Both the position numbers and the translations under genes were made by a program. The notes below the pieces were generated by a model, which was not told the DNA's origin, ran no database searches, and saw nothing but the letters and a program-made list of their open reading frames with translations. This document shows, in pieces, positions 1-8,929 of a stretch of 51,455 nt of DNA. The first letter of the stretch is position 1. Each line of letters starts with the position of its first letter. Source of the stretch: Halieaceae bacterium UBA5085 (GTDB lineage Bacteria > Pseudomonadota > Gammaproteobacteria > Pseudomonadales > Halieaceae); contig DIAF01000045.1 in NCBI GenBank assembly GCA_002414665.1, positions 116,907 through 168,361 on the forward strand, written 5' to 3'.

Positions 1-43
1 GGCCCCGTGATGCCCTTGTTCACAGCGTACAGATAGGCTTTGC

Positions 44-1672
44 ATGACGCGTTATGTCTTCGTCACCGGTGGTGTGGTTTCTTCCTTGGGCAAGGGGATT
101 GCAGCTGCATCCCTCGCGGCGGTGCTCGAGGCGCGCGGCATCAAGGTCACCCTGCTGAAGCTCGACCCCTATATCAACGTCGATCCGGGCACCATGAGCC
201 CGTTCCAGCACGGCGAGGTGTTCGTTACCGAAGACGGCGCCGAGACCGACCTGGATCTGGGCCACTACGAGCGCTTTACCCGCGCGACCATGAAACGCAC
301 CAACAACTTCACCACTGGACGTGTTTACAACACGGTGTTGAAAAAGGAGCGGCGGGGCGACTACCTCGGTGGTACCGTGCAGGTGATTCCGCACATTACC
401 GACGAAATCAAACGGCGTGTCATCCTCGGCGCCGGTGATGCTGATGTCGCCATCGTCGAAATTGGCGGCACGGTCGGCGACATTGAAAGCCTGCCCTTTT
501 TGGAGGCCGCGCGGCAGCTGCGGGTCGAGGTCGGTTCCAGTCGGGCGTTGCTGATGCACCTGACGCTGGTACCCTACATCGCTACCGCCGGGGAAATCAA
601 AACCAAGCCCACCCAGCACTCGGTCAAGGAGCTTCGCTCCATCGGCCTGCAACCGGATATCCTGCTGTGCCGCTGCTCCGTGCCGATAGAAGAGAGCGCC
701 TGTAAGAAAATTTCCCTGTTTACCAATGTGGAAGAGCGCGCGGTGATTCCGCTGCTCGATGCCGACTCCATTTATCGTATCCCCGGCATGCTGCACGCCT
801 ATGGGCTCGACGAATTCGTGGTGGAGCGTTTCAACCTGGACTGCCCGCCAGCGGATCTCGCCGAATGGGACGACGTCCTGCGCCGTGAGTTCAGCGACAC
901 CTGCGGTACCGTGCGCATCGCCATGGTCGGTAAATACATGGATCTGCTGGATGCCTACAAGTCGCTCAACGAGGCGTTGAAGCACGCGGGCCTGCAGACC
1001 CTGGCGGAAGTGAAGATCGACTACATTGATGCCGAGGATATCGAACGCGACGGCACGTCAGTGCTCGCCGGCGCCGACGCCATACTGGTGCCCGGCGGTT
1101 TTGGCGACCGCGGCGTGGAAGGAAAAATCACGGCTGTCCGCTATGCGCGTGAGAACAAGGTGCCGTTCCTGGGCATCTGTCTGGGCATGCACGTGGCGCT
1201 GATCGAGTACGCGCGCAATGTGATCGGCCTTGAGGGCGCGAACTCCACGGAGATGCAGGCCTCAACCCCGCATCCGATCGTCGCGCTGATCACCGAGTGG
1301 CAGAATGCGGACGGCTCTACCCAGCAGCGCGATGCCAGTTCCGACCTCGGTGGCACCATGCGCCTCGGTGCCCAGACCTGCTACCTCGAACCGGGCTCCC
1401 AGGTACGTGCGATTTATGGCAAGGACACGGTGCTCGAGCGCCATCGTCACCGCTACGAAATCAACAACAATTACGTGGAGCAGCTGACCGCTGCCGGCGT
1501 TCGAATCGGTGGCTGGTCGGCAGACAAGGCGCTGGTGGAGATGATTGAACTGCCCGATCACCCCTGGTTTATCGCCTGCCAGTTCCACCCGGAATTCACC
1601 TCTCGCCCGCGGGGCGGGCACCCGCTGTTTACCAGCTACATCGAGGCCGCGCTGGCTCATGCCAGGGGCTGA
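44..1672 (+). CDS. pyrG: CTP synthase
   Basis: Makes CTP from UTP, ATP and glutamine in the cytoplasm, the last step of de novo pyrimidine nucleotide synthesis. The 542-residue protein matches the family length (E. coli 545). The N-terminal half is the amidoligase/synthetase domain, starting with FVTGGVVSSLGKG, a P-loop-like nucleotide motif. The C-terminal third is a class I glutamine amidotransferase: nucleophile Cys in GICLGMH and the His-Glu pair in FHPEF. Most relatives read GICLGMQ, so the H is a minor local substitution. It is followed after 21 bases by kdsA. The 43 bases ahead of it contain the possible 3' end of another + strand gene (in one frame a stop at 34-36, in another an ATGA overlap with this start), too short to identify; tilS is the usual neighbour in related genomes. 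Confidence 0.97.
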   Translation: MTRYVFVTGGVVSSLGKGIAAASLAAVLEARGIKVTLLKLDPYINVDPGTMSPFQHGEVFVTEDGAETDLDLGHYERFTRATMKRTNNFTTGRVYNTVLKKERRGDYLGGTVQVIPHITDEIKRRVILGAGDADVAIVEIGGTVGDIESLPFLEAARQLRVEVGSSRALLMHLTLVPYIATAGEIKTKPTQHSVKELRSIGLQPDILLCRCSVPIEESACKKISLFTNVEERAVIPLLDADSIYRIPGMLHAYGLDEFVVERFNLDCPPADLAEWDDVLRREFSDTCGTVRIAMVGKYMDLLDAYKSLNEALKHAGLQTLAEVKIDYIDAEDIERDGTSVLAGADAILVPGGFGDRGVEGKITAVRYARENKVPFLGICLGMHVALIEYARNVIGLEGANSTEMQASTPHPIVALITEWQNADGSTQQRDASSDLGGTMRLGAQTCYLEPGSQVRAIYGKDTVLERHRHRYEINNNYVEQLTAAGVRIGGWSADKALVEMIELPDHPWFIACQFHPEFTSRPRGGHPLFTSYIEAALAHARG

Positions 1673-1693
1673 CCGGACAGCGGGGCGCAGGTC

Positions 1694-2545
1694 GTGAGCG
1701 CACGCGTGGAGCAACTCGGTGCCATCACCATTGGCAATCGGGAACCCTTTGTTCTGCTCGGTGGGGTGAATGTGCTGGAAAGCCGCGACTTCGCGCTGCG
1801 GGTGGCGGAGCACTACGTTGCGGTGTGCGAACGCCTTTCCATTCCCCTGGTATTCAAGGCCTCCTACGACAAGGCCAACCGCTCCTCCATCCATTCCTTC
1901 CGTGGTCCGGGGCTCGAAGAAGGCCTGGCGATACTGGCGGCGGTGAAGGCGGAGTTCGGCGTCCCGGTGATCACCGATGTGCATGCACCGGAGCAGGCCG
2001 CGGCAGCCGCAGAAGTGTGTGACATTATCCAGCTGCCGGCGTTCCTCGCCCGCCAGACCGATCTGGTCGCGGCGATGGCGGCCACCGGCGCGATAATCAA
2101 TATCAAAAAGCCCCAGTTCCTCAGCCCGACACAAATGGCGAACGTGGTTGAAAAGTTCGTAGAGTGTGGCAACGAGCGGCTGCTGATCTGTGAGCGGGGA
2201 AGCAACTTCGGTTACGACAACCTGGTGGTGGACATGCTCGGCTTCGGGGTCATGAAGCGGGTCTGCGGCGATCGCCCGTTGATTTTCGACGTGACCCACG
2301 CGCTGCAGTGCAGGGATCCCGCGGGTGCCGCCTCAGGTGGGCGTCGGGCGCAGGTGCTGGAGCTGGCGCGCGCGGGCATGGCTCTCGGGCTGGCGGGACT
2401 GTTCCTGGAAGCGCACCCGGACCCCGCGCGGGCGCTGTGCGACGGCCCCAGCGCGCTGGCACTGCACCAACTGGAACCCTTTCTCGAGCAGGTAAAGGCC
2501 GTGGACAACCTGGTCAAGCAGCTGCCGAATCTCATTATCGATTGA
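1694..2545 (+). CDS. kdsA: 3-deoxy-D-manno-octulosonate 8-phosphate synthase
   Basis: Condenses phosphoenolpyruvate with arabinose 5-phosphate to give Kdo 8-phosphate, the precursor of the Kdo that links lipid A to the LPS core. The 283-residue protein follows E. coli KdsA along its whole length: GGVNVLESRD near residue 25, FKASYDKANRSSIHS, TDVHAPEQ, QLPAFLARQTDL, KKPQF and DVTHALQCRD are all present. The Asn in GGVNVLES, where metal-dependent forms have Cys, places it in the metal-independent class. It starts with GTG. It sits between pyrG and eno, the conserved gammaproteobacterial order, and is probably transcribed with both. Confidence 0.96.
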   Translation: MSARVEQLGAITIGNREPFVLLGGVNVLESRDFALRVAEHYVAVCERLSIPLVFKASYDKANRSSIHSFRGPGLEEGLAILAAVKAEFGVPVITDVHAPEQAAAAAEVCDIIQLPAFLARQTDLVAAMAATGAIINIKKPQFLSPTQMANVVEKFVECGNERLLICERGSNFGYDNLVVDMLGFGVMKRVCGDRPLIFDVTHALQCRDPAGAASGGRRAQVLELARAGMALGLAGLFLEAHPDPARALCDGPSALALHQLEPFLEQVKAVDNLVKQLPNLIID

Positions 2546-2569
2546 ACTTTGCCTTCTGGAGTTGACGCA

Positions 2570-3865
2570 ATGAGCAAGATTGCCAATGTACAGGCCTTTG
2601 AGGTCATGGATTCCCGGGGCAACCCGACGGTCATGGCTGAGGTCACCCTGGACAGCGGTGAAGTCGGGTCCGCCTGTGCGCCCTCCGGCGCATCCACCGG
2701 CTCCCGCGAGGCTCTCGAGCTGCGCGATGGCGACAAGCAGCGCTATCTTGGAAAAGGCGTGTTGACCGCAGTTGGGCACGTCAACAGCGACATTCGTGCT
2801 CTGCTGCTGGGGATGGACCCCGGTCGCCAGCGCGATGTTGACGCCGCAATGATTGATGCCGATGGCACCGAGAACAAAGCCCGGTTCGGTGCCAATGCGA
2901 TCCTCGCCGTTTCACTGGCTACGGCCAAAGCGGCTGCGCAGGCGCGCAAGCTGCCACTCTACCAGCATATCGCGGAGCTCAACGGTACGGAACGGTTGAG
3001 CATGCCAGTGCCGATGATGAATATCCTCAACGGGGGAGAGCACGCAGATAACAACGTCGACATTCAGGAGTTCATGGTGCAGCCGGTAGCGGCTCCGACC
3101 TTTGCCGAGGCCTTGCGCGCCGGCGCCGAGATCTTCCACGCGCTGAAAAAAGTGCTGTCCGGGCGAGGGCTGAGTACGGCGGTGGGTGACGAGGGTGGCT
3201 TTGCCCCCAACCTGCCATCCAACGAAGCGGCGCTGGACGTGATTGCGGAAGCAGTCGCTAACGCGGGGTACCGTCTTGGCAGCGATATTACCCTGGCGCT
3301 GGACTGCGCCGCATCGGAGTTTTACCGCGATGGCGTGTATGACCTCGCCGGCGAGGGTAAACGCTTCAGCAGTGCAGAGTTCACTGATTACCTTGCCGAT
3401 CTCGCCTCCGCGCATCCCATCGTCTCCATCGAAGATGGCCTCGATGAGTCCGACTGGGATGGCTGGAAGATGCTCACCGACAAGATTGGCGATCGTGTAC
3501 AGCTGGTGGGTGACGACCTTTTCGTGACCAACACGCGTATTCTGAAGCGTGGTATCGACACCGGCGTGGCCAACTCCATCCTGATCAAGTTCAACCAGAT
3601 CGGCAGCCTGTCGGAAACCCTGGATGCGATTGCGATGGCACGCAAGGCCGGTTACACCGCTGTTATCTCACACCGTTCCGGGGAAACCGAGGATACGACG
3701 ATTGCCGATTTGGCGGTTGCCACAGCGGCGGGCCAGATCAAAACGGGTTCCCTCTGCCGCTCGGACCGGGTCGCCAAGTACAACCGCTTGCTGCGTATCG
3801 AGGCGGAACTGGGCGCCCGTGCCGCCTACCGCGGACTTGCCGAAATCGCCGGTCGGCGCGGGTAA
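2570..3865 (+). CDS. eno: Enolase (phosphopyruvate hydratase)
   Basis: Interconverts 2-phosphoglycerate and phosphoenolpyruvate in glycolysis; in many gammaproteobacteria it is also part of the RNase E degradosome. The 431-residue protein has the N-terminal AFEVMDSRGNPTV motif, the Mg ligand context SIEDGLDESDW, the catalytic Lys context LIKFNQIGS, and SHRSGETEDTTIADLAV. The start is the ATG at 2570, preceded by GGAG at 2558-2561; an in-frame TTG at 2549 would add seven unrelated residues and is rejected. Its product also feeds kdsA. The stop is followed after one base by ftsB. Confidence 0.97.
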   Translation: MSKIANVQAFEVMDSRGNPTVMAEVTLDSGEVGSACAPSGASTGSREALELRDGDKQRYLGKGVLTAVGHVNSDIRALLLGMDPGRQRDVDAAMIDADGTENKARFGANAILAVSLATAKAAAQARKLPLYQHIAELNGTERLSMPVPMMNILNGGEHADNNVDIQEFMVQPVAAPTFAEALRAGAEIFHALKKVLSGRGLSTAVGDEGGFAPNLPSNEAALDVIAEAVANAGYRLGSDITLALDCAASEFYRDGVYDLAGEGKRFSSAEFTDYLADLASAHPIVSIEDGLDESDWDGWKMLTDKIGDRVQLVGDDLFVTNTRILKRGIDTGVANSILIKFNQIGSLSETLDAIAMARKAGYTAVISHRSGETEDTTIADLAVATAAGQIKTGSLCRSDRVAKYNRLLRIEAELGARAAYRGLAEIAGRRG

Positions 3866-3866
3866 C

Positions 3867-4190
3867 ATGAAGTACCTGCTGGCCGGTATGGTGTTATTGC
3901 TGGTCGCGCTGCAGTACAGATTGTGGTTCGCCGAGGGCAGCCTTGCGGAACGGCATCGCCTGCAGCAGCAGGTGCAGCGCGAAGAGGCGGTCAACAGCGA
4001 GTTGCGCGCGCGTAACGCCGTGCTCGAGCGCGAGGTACTGGACCTGCAATCGGGCAATGATGGCCTGGAACAGCGCGCTCGTGAGCAGCTGGGCCTGGTG
4101 CGGGAAGGTGAGGTCTTTTATCAGGTGGTTCCCGAGGCCGCCGCTGAGCAGACGCAAACGCAGTTGCCGCGCTCTGCGCCAGAGGAGTGA
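3867..4190 (+). CDS. ftsB: Cell division protein FtsB
   Basis: Small bitopic inner-membrane protein that joins FtsL and FtsQ in the divisome and helps activate septal peptidoglycan synthesis. The 107-residue product has one N-terminal membrane segment (about residues 3-20), then a heptad-rich coiled coil (about 27-70) and the typical ERAREQLGLVREGEVFYQVV box. The tail, about 15 residues rich in E, Q and P, is less conserved. The start is the ATG one base after the eno stop. It lies between eno and ispD as in Pseudomonas and E. coli. Confidence 0.93.
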   Translation: MKYLLAGMVLLLVALQYRLWFAEGSLAERHRLQQQVQREEAVNSELRARNAVLEREVLDLQSGNDGLEQRAREQLGLVREGEVFYQVVPEAAAEQTQTQLPRSAPEE

Positions 4191-4195
4191 GCGAC

Positions 4196-4897
4196 GTGGC
4201 ACGGTGTTGGGGGGTCATTCCCGCGGCGGGAAGCGGCTCGCGCATGGGCCTTTCCGAACCCAAGCAGCACCGGGTGCTGGGTGGCAAGACCCTTCTGGGG
4301 CACAGCCTCGATGCCCTGTTACGGCTCCCGGGCATGCTGGGCGTCGTCATCGCCCTTGCGGCTGATGACCCCAGGGCGTCGGATTATCGCGGCTTGGATG
4401 AGCGCGTACACGTCGTTTCCGGCGGTGCACAGCGCGCCGATTCCGTGCTGGCCGCCCTGCGCTTTCTGCAAAAAATTGCATATGATGATGACTGGGTGCT
4501 GGTGCACGATGCCGCGCGTCCCTGCCTGACCCCGGCAGACGGGGAGCGACTGGTGGCCGAGGTGCTGGCGCACGGCGGCGGCGGTCTTCTGGCTGAACCC
4601 CTGGTCGATACGCTGAAGCGCGTGGATGCTGATGGCCTGGTGCAGGCCACCGTCGATCGCCGAGGCCTCTGGCGTGCCCAAACGCCCCAGATGTTCCCGC
4701 TGGTGCCGTTACAGCAGGCGTTGTCGGCGGCCCTGGCTGCCGGTGTTGATGTTACCGATGAGGCCTCCGCCATGGAGTGGGGAGGCAACCCGGTACGGGT
4801 AGTCCCGGGGTCACCACGTAACTTCAAGGTGACGGTCCCCGGCGATCTTGAGCTGGCGGCTTTTTACCTGGGTCTCGCTGGCGGAGCGGGGGAGTGA
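4196..4897 (+). CDS. ispD: 2-C-methyl-D-erythritol 4-phosphate cytidylyltransferase
   Basis: Third step of the MEP isoprenoid pathway: transfers CMP from CTP to methylerythritol phosphate. The 233-residue protein has the nucleotide-binding loop PAAGSGSRMG, the PKQH motif (PKQY in many relatives), VHDAARPC and DEASAMEW. Two GTG codons are possible starts, 4187 and 4196. AGGAG at 4183-4187 gives an 8-base gap only to 4196, so I chose that; the 4187 start would overlap the ftsB stop and add three residues. The 3' end abuts ispF, the standard ispDF pairing. Confidence 0.95.
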   Translation: MARCWGVIPAAGSGSRMGLSEPKQHRVLGGKTLLGHSLDALLRLPGMLGVVIALAADDPRASDYRGLDERVHVVSGGAQRADSVLAALRFLQKIAYDDDWVLVHDAARPCLTPADGERLVAEVLAHGGGGLLAEPLVDTLKRVDADGLVQATVDRRGLWRAQTPQMFPLVPLQQALSAALAAGVDVTDEASAMEWGGNPVRVVPGSPRNFKVTVPGDLELAAFYLGLAGGAGE

Positions 4898-4902
4898 GCG
4901 GT

Positions 4903-5385
4903 ATGCGAATCGGGCATGGCTTTGATGTGCATCGTTTCGGCCCCGGCGATGCGGTTGTCCTCGGCGGTGTCACCATCCCACACACCCATGGCCTGGTGGC
5001 ACACTCGGATGGCGACGTACTGATCCACGCCCTCTGCGACGCCTTGCTCGGTGCGGTGGGTGCTGGGGACATCGGTCGGCACTTTCCCGACAACGACCCC
5101 GCGTTTGCCGCGATCGACAGCCGTATATTGCTGCGGCGCGTGGTCGAGCAGGTGTTTGCGGAAGGCTGGCAGCTGGTCAATGCGGACACCACGCTGGTTG
5201 CGGAGGCGCCGCGCATGTCGGCGTACATATCCGCGATGCAGGCAAACCTGGCAGCCGACTTGCGCGTCACTGTTGGACAGGTCAACGTCAAGGCCACCAC
5301 TACGGAAAAACTGGGCTTTACCGGCCGCGGCGAAGGGATTGCCGCGCACGCGGTGGTGCTGCTTCAGGGCATTGCTGACGCATGA
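4903..5385 (+). CDS. ispF: 2-C-methyl-D-erythritol 2,4-cyclodiphosphate synthase
   Basis: Fifth step of the MEP pathway: cyclises 4-diphosphocytidyl-methylerythritol 2-phosphate with release of CMP. The 160-residue length fits the family. The zinc ligands lie in GHGFDVHRF near the N-terminus and HSDGDVLIHALCDALLGA near residue 40; DNDPAFA and KATTTEKLGFTGRGEGIAA complete the signature. The ATG at 4903 follows a strong purine run (4888-4894) at 8 bases; a GTG at 4894 in the same frame overlaps the ispD stop and is less well placed. It shares ATGA with truD. Confidence 0.95.
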   Translation: MRIGHGFDVHRFGPGDAVVLGGVTIPHTHGLVAHSDGDVLIHALCDALLGAVGAGDIGRHFPDNDPAFAAIDSRILLRRVVEQVFAEGWQLVNADTTLVAEAPRMSAYISAMQANLAADLRVTVGQVNVKATTTEKLGFTGRGEGIAAHAVVLLQGIADA

Positions 5386-6437
5386 ATCCCGAGCTCAGTC
5401 GCGTTGGGCCAATCGCTGACGCGACGGCGATCATTCGCAGTGTTCCTGAGGACTTCCTGGTGTCCGAGCAGCTGGGCTTCGAGCCCGACGGGCAGGGCGA
5501 GCATGTGTTCCTGTTCATCGAAAAGCGGGGTCTGAACACGGCGGATCTGGTACAGCGCGTGTCATCCCTGGCCGGCATTCATCCGCGGGATATTGGCTTC
5601 AGTGGCCTCAAGGACCGCAACGCTGTCACGCGCCAGTGGCTCAGTGTGCGCATGGCCGGCAGGCCTGAGCCCGACTGGCAGCGGTTGCAGGTGAATGATG
5701 AGGTCACGGTACTGGAGTGCCGGCGTCATTCTCGCAAGCTCAAGCGCGGCGTGCATCGGGGCAATGCTTTTGCACTGCGGCTGCGCGATGTGCAGGGGGA
5801 TACGGAGGGGTTGGTGTCGGCGCTGGAGCGTATCCGCGACCGTGGCGTACCCAACTACTTTGGCGAGCAGCGTTTCGGGCGCGACGGCGGGACGCTGTTG
5901 CAGGCGCAGGCGTGGATGCTGCGTGGCGCGCGTAAATTGAGCCACAGCAAGCGCGGCCTCTTCCTGTCGGCGCTGCGCAGCGACCTCTTTAACCGCCTGC
6001 TGGCGCAGCGGGTGCAGGACGGCAGCTGGGAGCGCCTGCAGCAGGGGGATGTCTGTCTCCTGCAGGGCAGTCGCAGCCTGTTCCCCTGCACTGAACTGGA
6101 CGCCGGATTGCAGCGGCGCGCCGCGGCGGGTGACGTCCATCCCGGGCTGCCGCTCTGGGGCGGCGGCGCCAGCCTGCAGAGCCCCACACTGGTGGCGGCG
6201 CAGAAGGCCCTGCTGGCGCCACAGGCGGCGGTTTGCGATTTTCTGGAGCAGGCGGGTTTAAGCGTGTCGTATCGCCCTGCGCGACTTCTGCCGGATGACT
6301 TTTCGTGGCGCTTTTGTGATGATGGGTCGCTGCTGTTGACGTTTCATTTACCGCCGGGCAGCTATGCGACCGCCCTGCTGGCGGAATTACTGGATTACAG
6401 GGAAGGGTACAGGGAGCGTGAGGGGCGCAGTGAATAA
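5382..6437 (+). CDS. truD: tRNA pseudouridine(13) synthase TruD
   Basis: Isomerises U13 of tRNA(Glu) to pseudouridine. The 351-residue protein carries VPEDFLVSEQLGFEPDGQGEH near the N-terminus, the catalytic Asp in SGLKDRNAVTRQW (about residue 70), and VPNYFGEQRFGRDGG, all diagnostic of TruD. Its ATG overlaps the ispF stop by four bases (ATGA), suggesting translational coupling. In most relatives surE follows; here the next gene is pcm. Confidence 0.95.
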   Translation: MNPELSRVGPIADATAIIRSVPEDFLVSEQLGFEPDGQGEHVFLFIEKRGLNTADLVQRVSSLAGIHPRDIGFSGLKDRNAVTRQWLSVRMAGRPEPDWQRLQVNDEVTVLECRRHSRKLKRGVHRGNAFALRLRDVQGDTEGLVSALERIRDRGVPNYFGEQRFGRDGGTLLQAQAWMLRGARKLSHSKRGLFLSALRSDLFNRLLAQRVQDGSWERLQQGDVCLLQGSRSLFPCTELDAGLQRRAAAGDVHPGLPLWGGGASLQSPTLVAAQKALLAPQAAVCDFLEQAGLSVSYRPARLLPDDFSWRFCDDGSLLLTFHLPPGSYATALLAELLDYREGYREREGRSE

Positions 6438-7092
6438 CGTCGATCTCAAGGGCATCGGGATGACTTCGCAGCGCACGCGAGAGCGTCTTGTGCGGCGTCT
6501 TGCCGAACAGGGTATTCAGGATGAGCGCGTGCTCGATGTCATGCGCCGCACGCCCCGGCACCTGTTTCTCGATGAGGCCATGGCGCACCGCGCATATGAG
6601 GATACGGCACTGCCGATCGGGTTCCAGCAAACGCTTTCGCAGCCCTACATCGTGGCGCGAATGACTGAACTGCTGCTGGAACAGGGGCCCCGTAGCCGCG
6701 TGCTGGAAATTGGCACGGGGTCGGGTTACCAGACCGCAGTACTGGCGCAGTTGGTCGATGAAGTGTGGAGTGTCGAGCGCATCAAGCCGCTGCTTGACAA
6801 GGCTCGCGCCCGGTTGCGACAGCTGAAATTGCGCAACGTGCGCTTCAGCCACGCGGATGGTGGTCTGGGCTGGGAAGAGGCTGCGCCATTTGATGCCATC
6901 CTCAGCACGGCGGCCCCGGAAAGCATCCCCGAGGACCTTCTCTTGCAACTGGCGCCCGGGGGTTGTCTGGTGATTCCGGTGGGCGCATCCCTGCAGAATC
7001 TGCAGCTTATCACCCGCACCAGTGAAGGCTACGACACGCGTCTGGTAGAGGCTGTACGGTTTGTTCCCCTGCGCTCCGGTACGGTGAAATGA
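6430..7092 (+). CDS. pcm: Protein-L-isoaspartate O-methyltransferase
   Basis: Uses SAM to methylate L-isoaspartyl residues and start repair of aged proteins. The family blocks are present: RTPRHLFLDEAMAHRAYEDTALPIG, QTLSQPYIVARMTELL, and the SAM-binding loop VLEIGTGSGYQTAVLA. The chosen GTG start (220 residues) overlaps the truD stop and keeps the LKGIGMTSQRTRERL segment found in Pseudomonas proteins; an ATG at 6460 would give 210 residues and is also possible. In related genomes surE is directly upstream; here truD is. Confidence 0.93.
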   Translation: MNNVDLKGIGMTSQRTRERLVRRLAEQGIQDERVLDVMRRTPRHLFLDEAMAHRAYEDTALPIGFQQTLSQPYIVARMTELLLEQGPRSRVLEIGTGSGYQTAVLAQLVDEVWSVERIKPLLDKARARLRQLKLRNVRFSHADGGLGWEEAAPFDAILSTAAPESIPEDLLLQLAPGGCLVIPVGASLQNLQLITRTSEGYDTRLVEAVRFVPLRSGTVK

Positions 7093-7096
7093 GCCC

Positions 7097-7999
7097 ATGA
7101 CACCACTGGGTGTGTTTCTTCGCGGAGTGCTGATGGGCGCAGCGGATATTGTGCCAGGGGTGTCCGGTGGAACCATGGCATTCATCACCGGCATCTATGA
7201 TCGCCTGCTTGCGAGTATTCGCGCCTTCGACCTGCAGCTCCTGCGTCTGCTGCATCGCGGTGACTTGCGTCGCGCCTGGGAGCATGTCGACGGTGCTTTT
7301 CTGCTCACGCTGGTAGCGGGCATAGCCACCAGTATCCTGTCCCTGGCCAGGGTGATTGCCTGGCTGCTGGAGACATACCCAGTGCCTCTCTGGGCGTTTT
7401 TCTTTGGCCTGATACTGGCCTCGGCACTGGTTTTGCTGCGGCAGGTGCCACACTGGTCCACGGCGCGCGTGTTATGCCTGACCGCCGGGCTTGGCGTTGC
7501 AGCGGCAATCGCGCTGAGCCCTGTGGTGGCCCTGCCAGCGGGACTTCCCGCGATCTTCATCGCCGGGTTCATCGCCATCTGCGCGATGATACTCCCGGGT
7601 ATATCCGGAAGTTTCATTCTCATCCTCCTGGGTATGTACGCGACAGTCCTGCATGCGGTGAAAAACCTTGAACTGGCCGTTATGCTGGTGTTTGCCCTGG
7701 GTGCAGGGCTGGGCCTCATGTGTTTTTCCCGCGTGCTGCACTGGCTGCTGCGGCGCTACCACGCGGCGACCATGGCGCTGTTGACCGGTTTTCTGTTCGG
7801 TTCACTGCTCGTCGTATGGCCCTGGAAGCATCCGCTGGACTGGGTTCTCGGCAGCGATGGTGTGCCGCGGCCAGCGCAGCAGGTTCCGGTCCTACCCTGG
7901 CAGTTTGCCAATGAACCCTGGCTGGTTACCTGCCTGATTCTCATGGTGTTTGGCTTTACGCTGGTGTGGGTGATTGAGAGGCGCTGGGGTGGGTCCTAG
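7097..7999 (+). CDS. DUF368 family integral membrane protein
   Basis: A 300-residue polytopic inner-membrane protein with about eight hydrophobic segments. The N-terminal signature ADIVPGVSGGTMAFITGIYDRLL and the mid-protein repeat of it, MILPGISGSFILILLGMY, are the hallmarks of DUF368. Members are proposed to be polyprenyl-phosphate (undecaprenyl-phosphate) translocases; I recall this for the family and nothing in the sequence proves the substrate. It begins four bases after pcm and its 3' end nearly touches nlpD, so it has been inserted into the conserved pcm-nlpD junction and probably shares that operon. Confidence 0.87.
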   Translation: MTPLGVFLRGVLMGAADIVPGVSGGTMAFITGIYDRLLASIRAFDLQLLRLLHRGDLRRAWEHVDGAFLLTLVAGIATSILSLARVIAWLLETYPVPLWAFFFGLILASALVLLRQVPHWSTARVLCLTAGLGVAAAIALSPVVALPAGLPAIFIAGFIAICAMILPGISGSFILILLGMYATVLHAVKNLELAVMLVFALGAGLGLMCFSRVLHWLLRRYHAATMALLTGFLFGSLLVVWPWKHPLDWVLGSDGVPRPAQQVPVLPWQFANEPWLVTCLILMVFGFTLVWVIERRWGGS

Positions 8000-8003
8000 G
8001 CGA

Positions 8004-8843
8004 ATGCCCGCGCTGCTGGGACTGATCGCGCTGTTGCTGCTGGCGGGCTGCGGTAGCGGCGGACGTGCGCCCATCGAAGATCGACAGTCCCCAGCCGCGG
8101 TGGGTGGAGTGGCGTCGGAACGCTACGTTGTGCGGCGGGGAGATACCCTCTACGCGATCGCTTTCCGTTTTGGTATGGATTATCGCAGCGTCGCCGCCGT
8201 CAACGGGATTGCTGCACCCTACACGATCTACCCCGGGCAGAACCTGATTATCCGGCCTGGTCGCGAAGTTGTGGCGAGTCAGCGCAGCTCCCAGCCATCG
8301 CCGCCCAGTCCCCGCCCAGTCCCGACCCAGGCAACAGCGAAGCCGGCGGTGGTTCCGGGGCCTGTCAGCCCGCCAGCGGCGCCGCCACCAGGCAGCGCAG
8401 CGGGCGCGCCGCGCAGCGAAAAGCCGGCTCCACCACTGGCCGCGGCGAGCACCCCTGCGGCACCTCGGCTGACGCCAGTCAGCGCCTGGCGCTGGCCTTC
8501 CCAGGGACCGGTGACCCGCCGGTATTCAGCCACGGTGCACAAGGGCATCGATATTGGCGGTCGTCGGGGTGACCCGGTGGTAGCCGTGGCCGCGGGTGAT
8601 GTGGTTTATGCTGGTACCGGTATCGTGGGTTTTGGTGAGTTACTGATCATCAAGCACGACGATGTTTACCTCAGCGCCTACGGCCACAATGACCGCTTGC
8701 TGGTTGCAGAAGGCGCACGCGTGGCCGCGGGCCAGCAGATCGCCGAGAAGGGCAGCACCGGTACCGACGTGGTGAAGTTGCATTTTGAGATCCGCAAAGA
8801 GGGTAAACCCATTGACCCCCTGCAACTGTTACCCCGGCGTTAG
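8004..8843 (+). CDS. nlpD: NlpD-like murein hydrolase activator lipoprotein
   Basis: Outer-membrane lipoprotein that activates an amidase (AmiC in E. coli) for septal peptidoglycan splitting. The 279-residue product has a lipoprotein signal peptide ending in LLAGC, a LysM domain (about 38-85: RYVVRRGDTLYAIAFRFGMD to YPGQNLIIRPG), a Pro/Ala-rich linker, and a C-terminal LytM/M23 domain. The zinc site is incomplete: HKGID keeps the first His/Asp pair, but the HLH motif of active enzymes reads KLHFEIR. That is the pattern of catalytically inactive NlpD/EnvC activators. Start chosen at ATG 8004, just after the DUF368 stop. It precedes rpoS; in E. coli rpoS is partly transcribed from within nlpD. 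Confidence 0.92.
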   Translation: MPALLGLIALLLLAGCGSGGRAPIEDRQSPAAVGGVASERYVVRRGDTLYAIAFRFGMDYRSVAAVNGIAAPYTIYPGQNLIIRPGREVVASQRSSQPSPPSPRPVPTQATAKPAVVPGPVSPPAAPPPGSAAGAPRSEKPAPPLAAASTPAAPRLTPVSAWRWPSQGPVTRRYSATVHKGIDIGGRRGDPVVAVAAGDVVYAGTGIVGFGELLIIKHDDVYLSAYGHNDRLLVAEGARVAAGQQIAEKGSTGTDVVKLHFEIRKEGKPIDPLQLLPRR

Positions 8844-8929
8844 GTGTCTTGTAATGAATTGTAAGCATGGGGTAACCTGATCAACCGGCGACAGAAAGCT
8901 CCCTTACGCGGGTGAGATTGAGGTGAGGC

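Noticed and set aside
1..43. 3' end of tilS before pyrG
   Set aside because: Two frames give short ends, neither identifiable; only gene order suggests it.
1262..2299. Large antisense open frames opposite pyrG, kdsA and others
   Set aside because: High-GC shadow frames with no domain, start context or codon pattern of their own.
2549..2569. TTG start extending enolase by seven residues
   Set aside because: GGAG lies at the right distance from ATG 2570 and the extra residues are absent from enolases.
4894..4902. GTG start for ispF overlapping ispD
   Set aside because: The purine run favours ATG 4903, and the family begins at MRIGHGFDVH.
8848..8863. TTGTAA-N4-TTGTAA direct repeat before rpoS
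   Set aside because: Too short to assign to a regulator; mentioned only as the sole structure in that gap.
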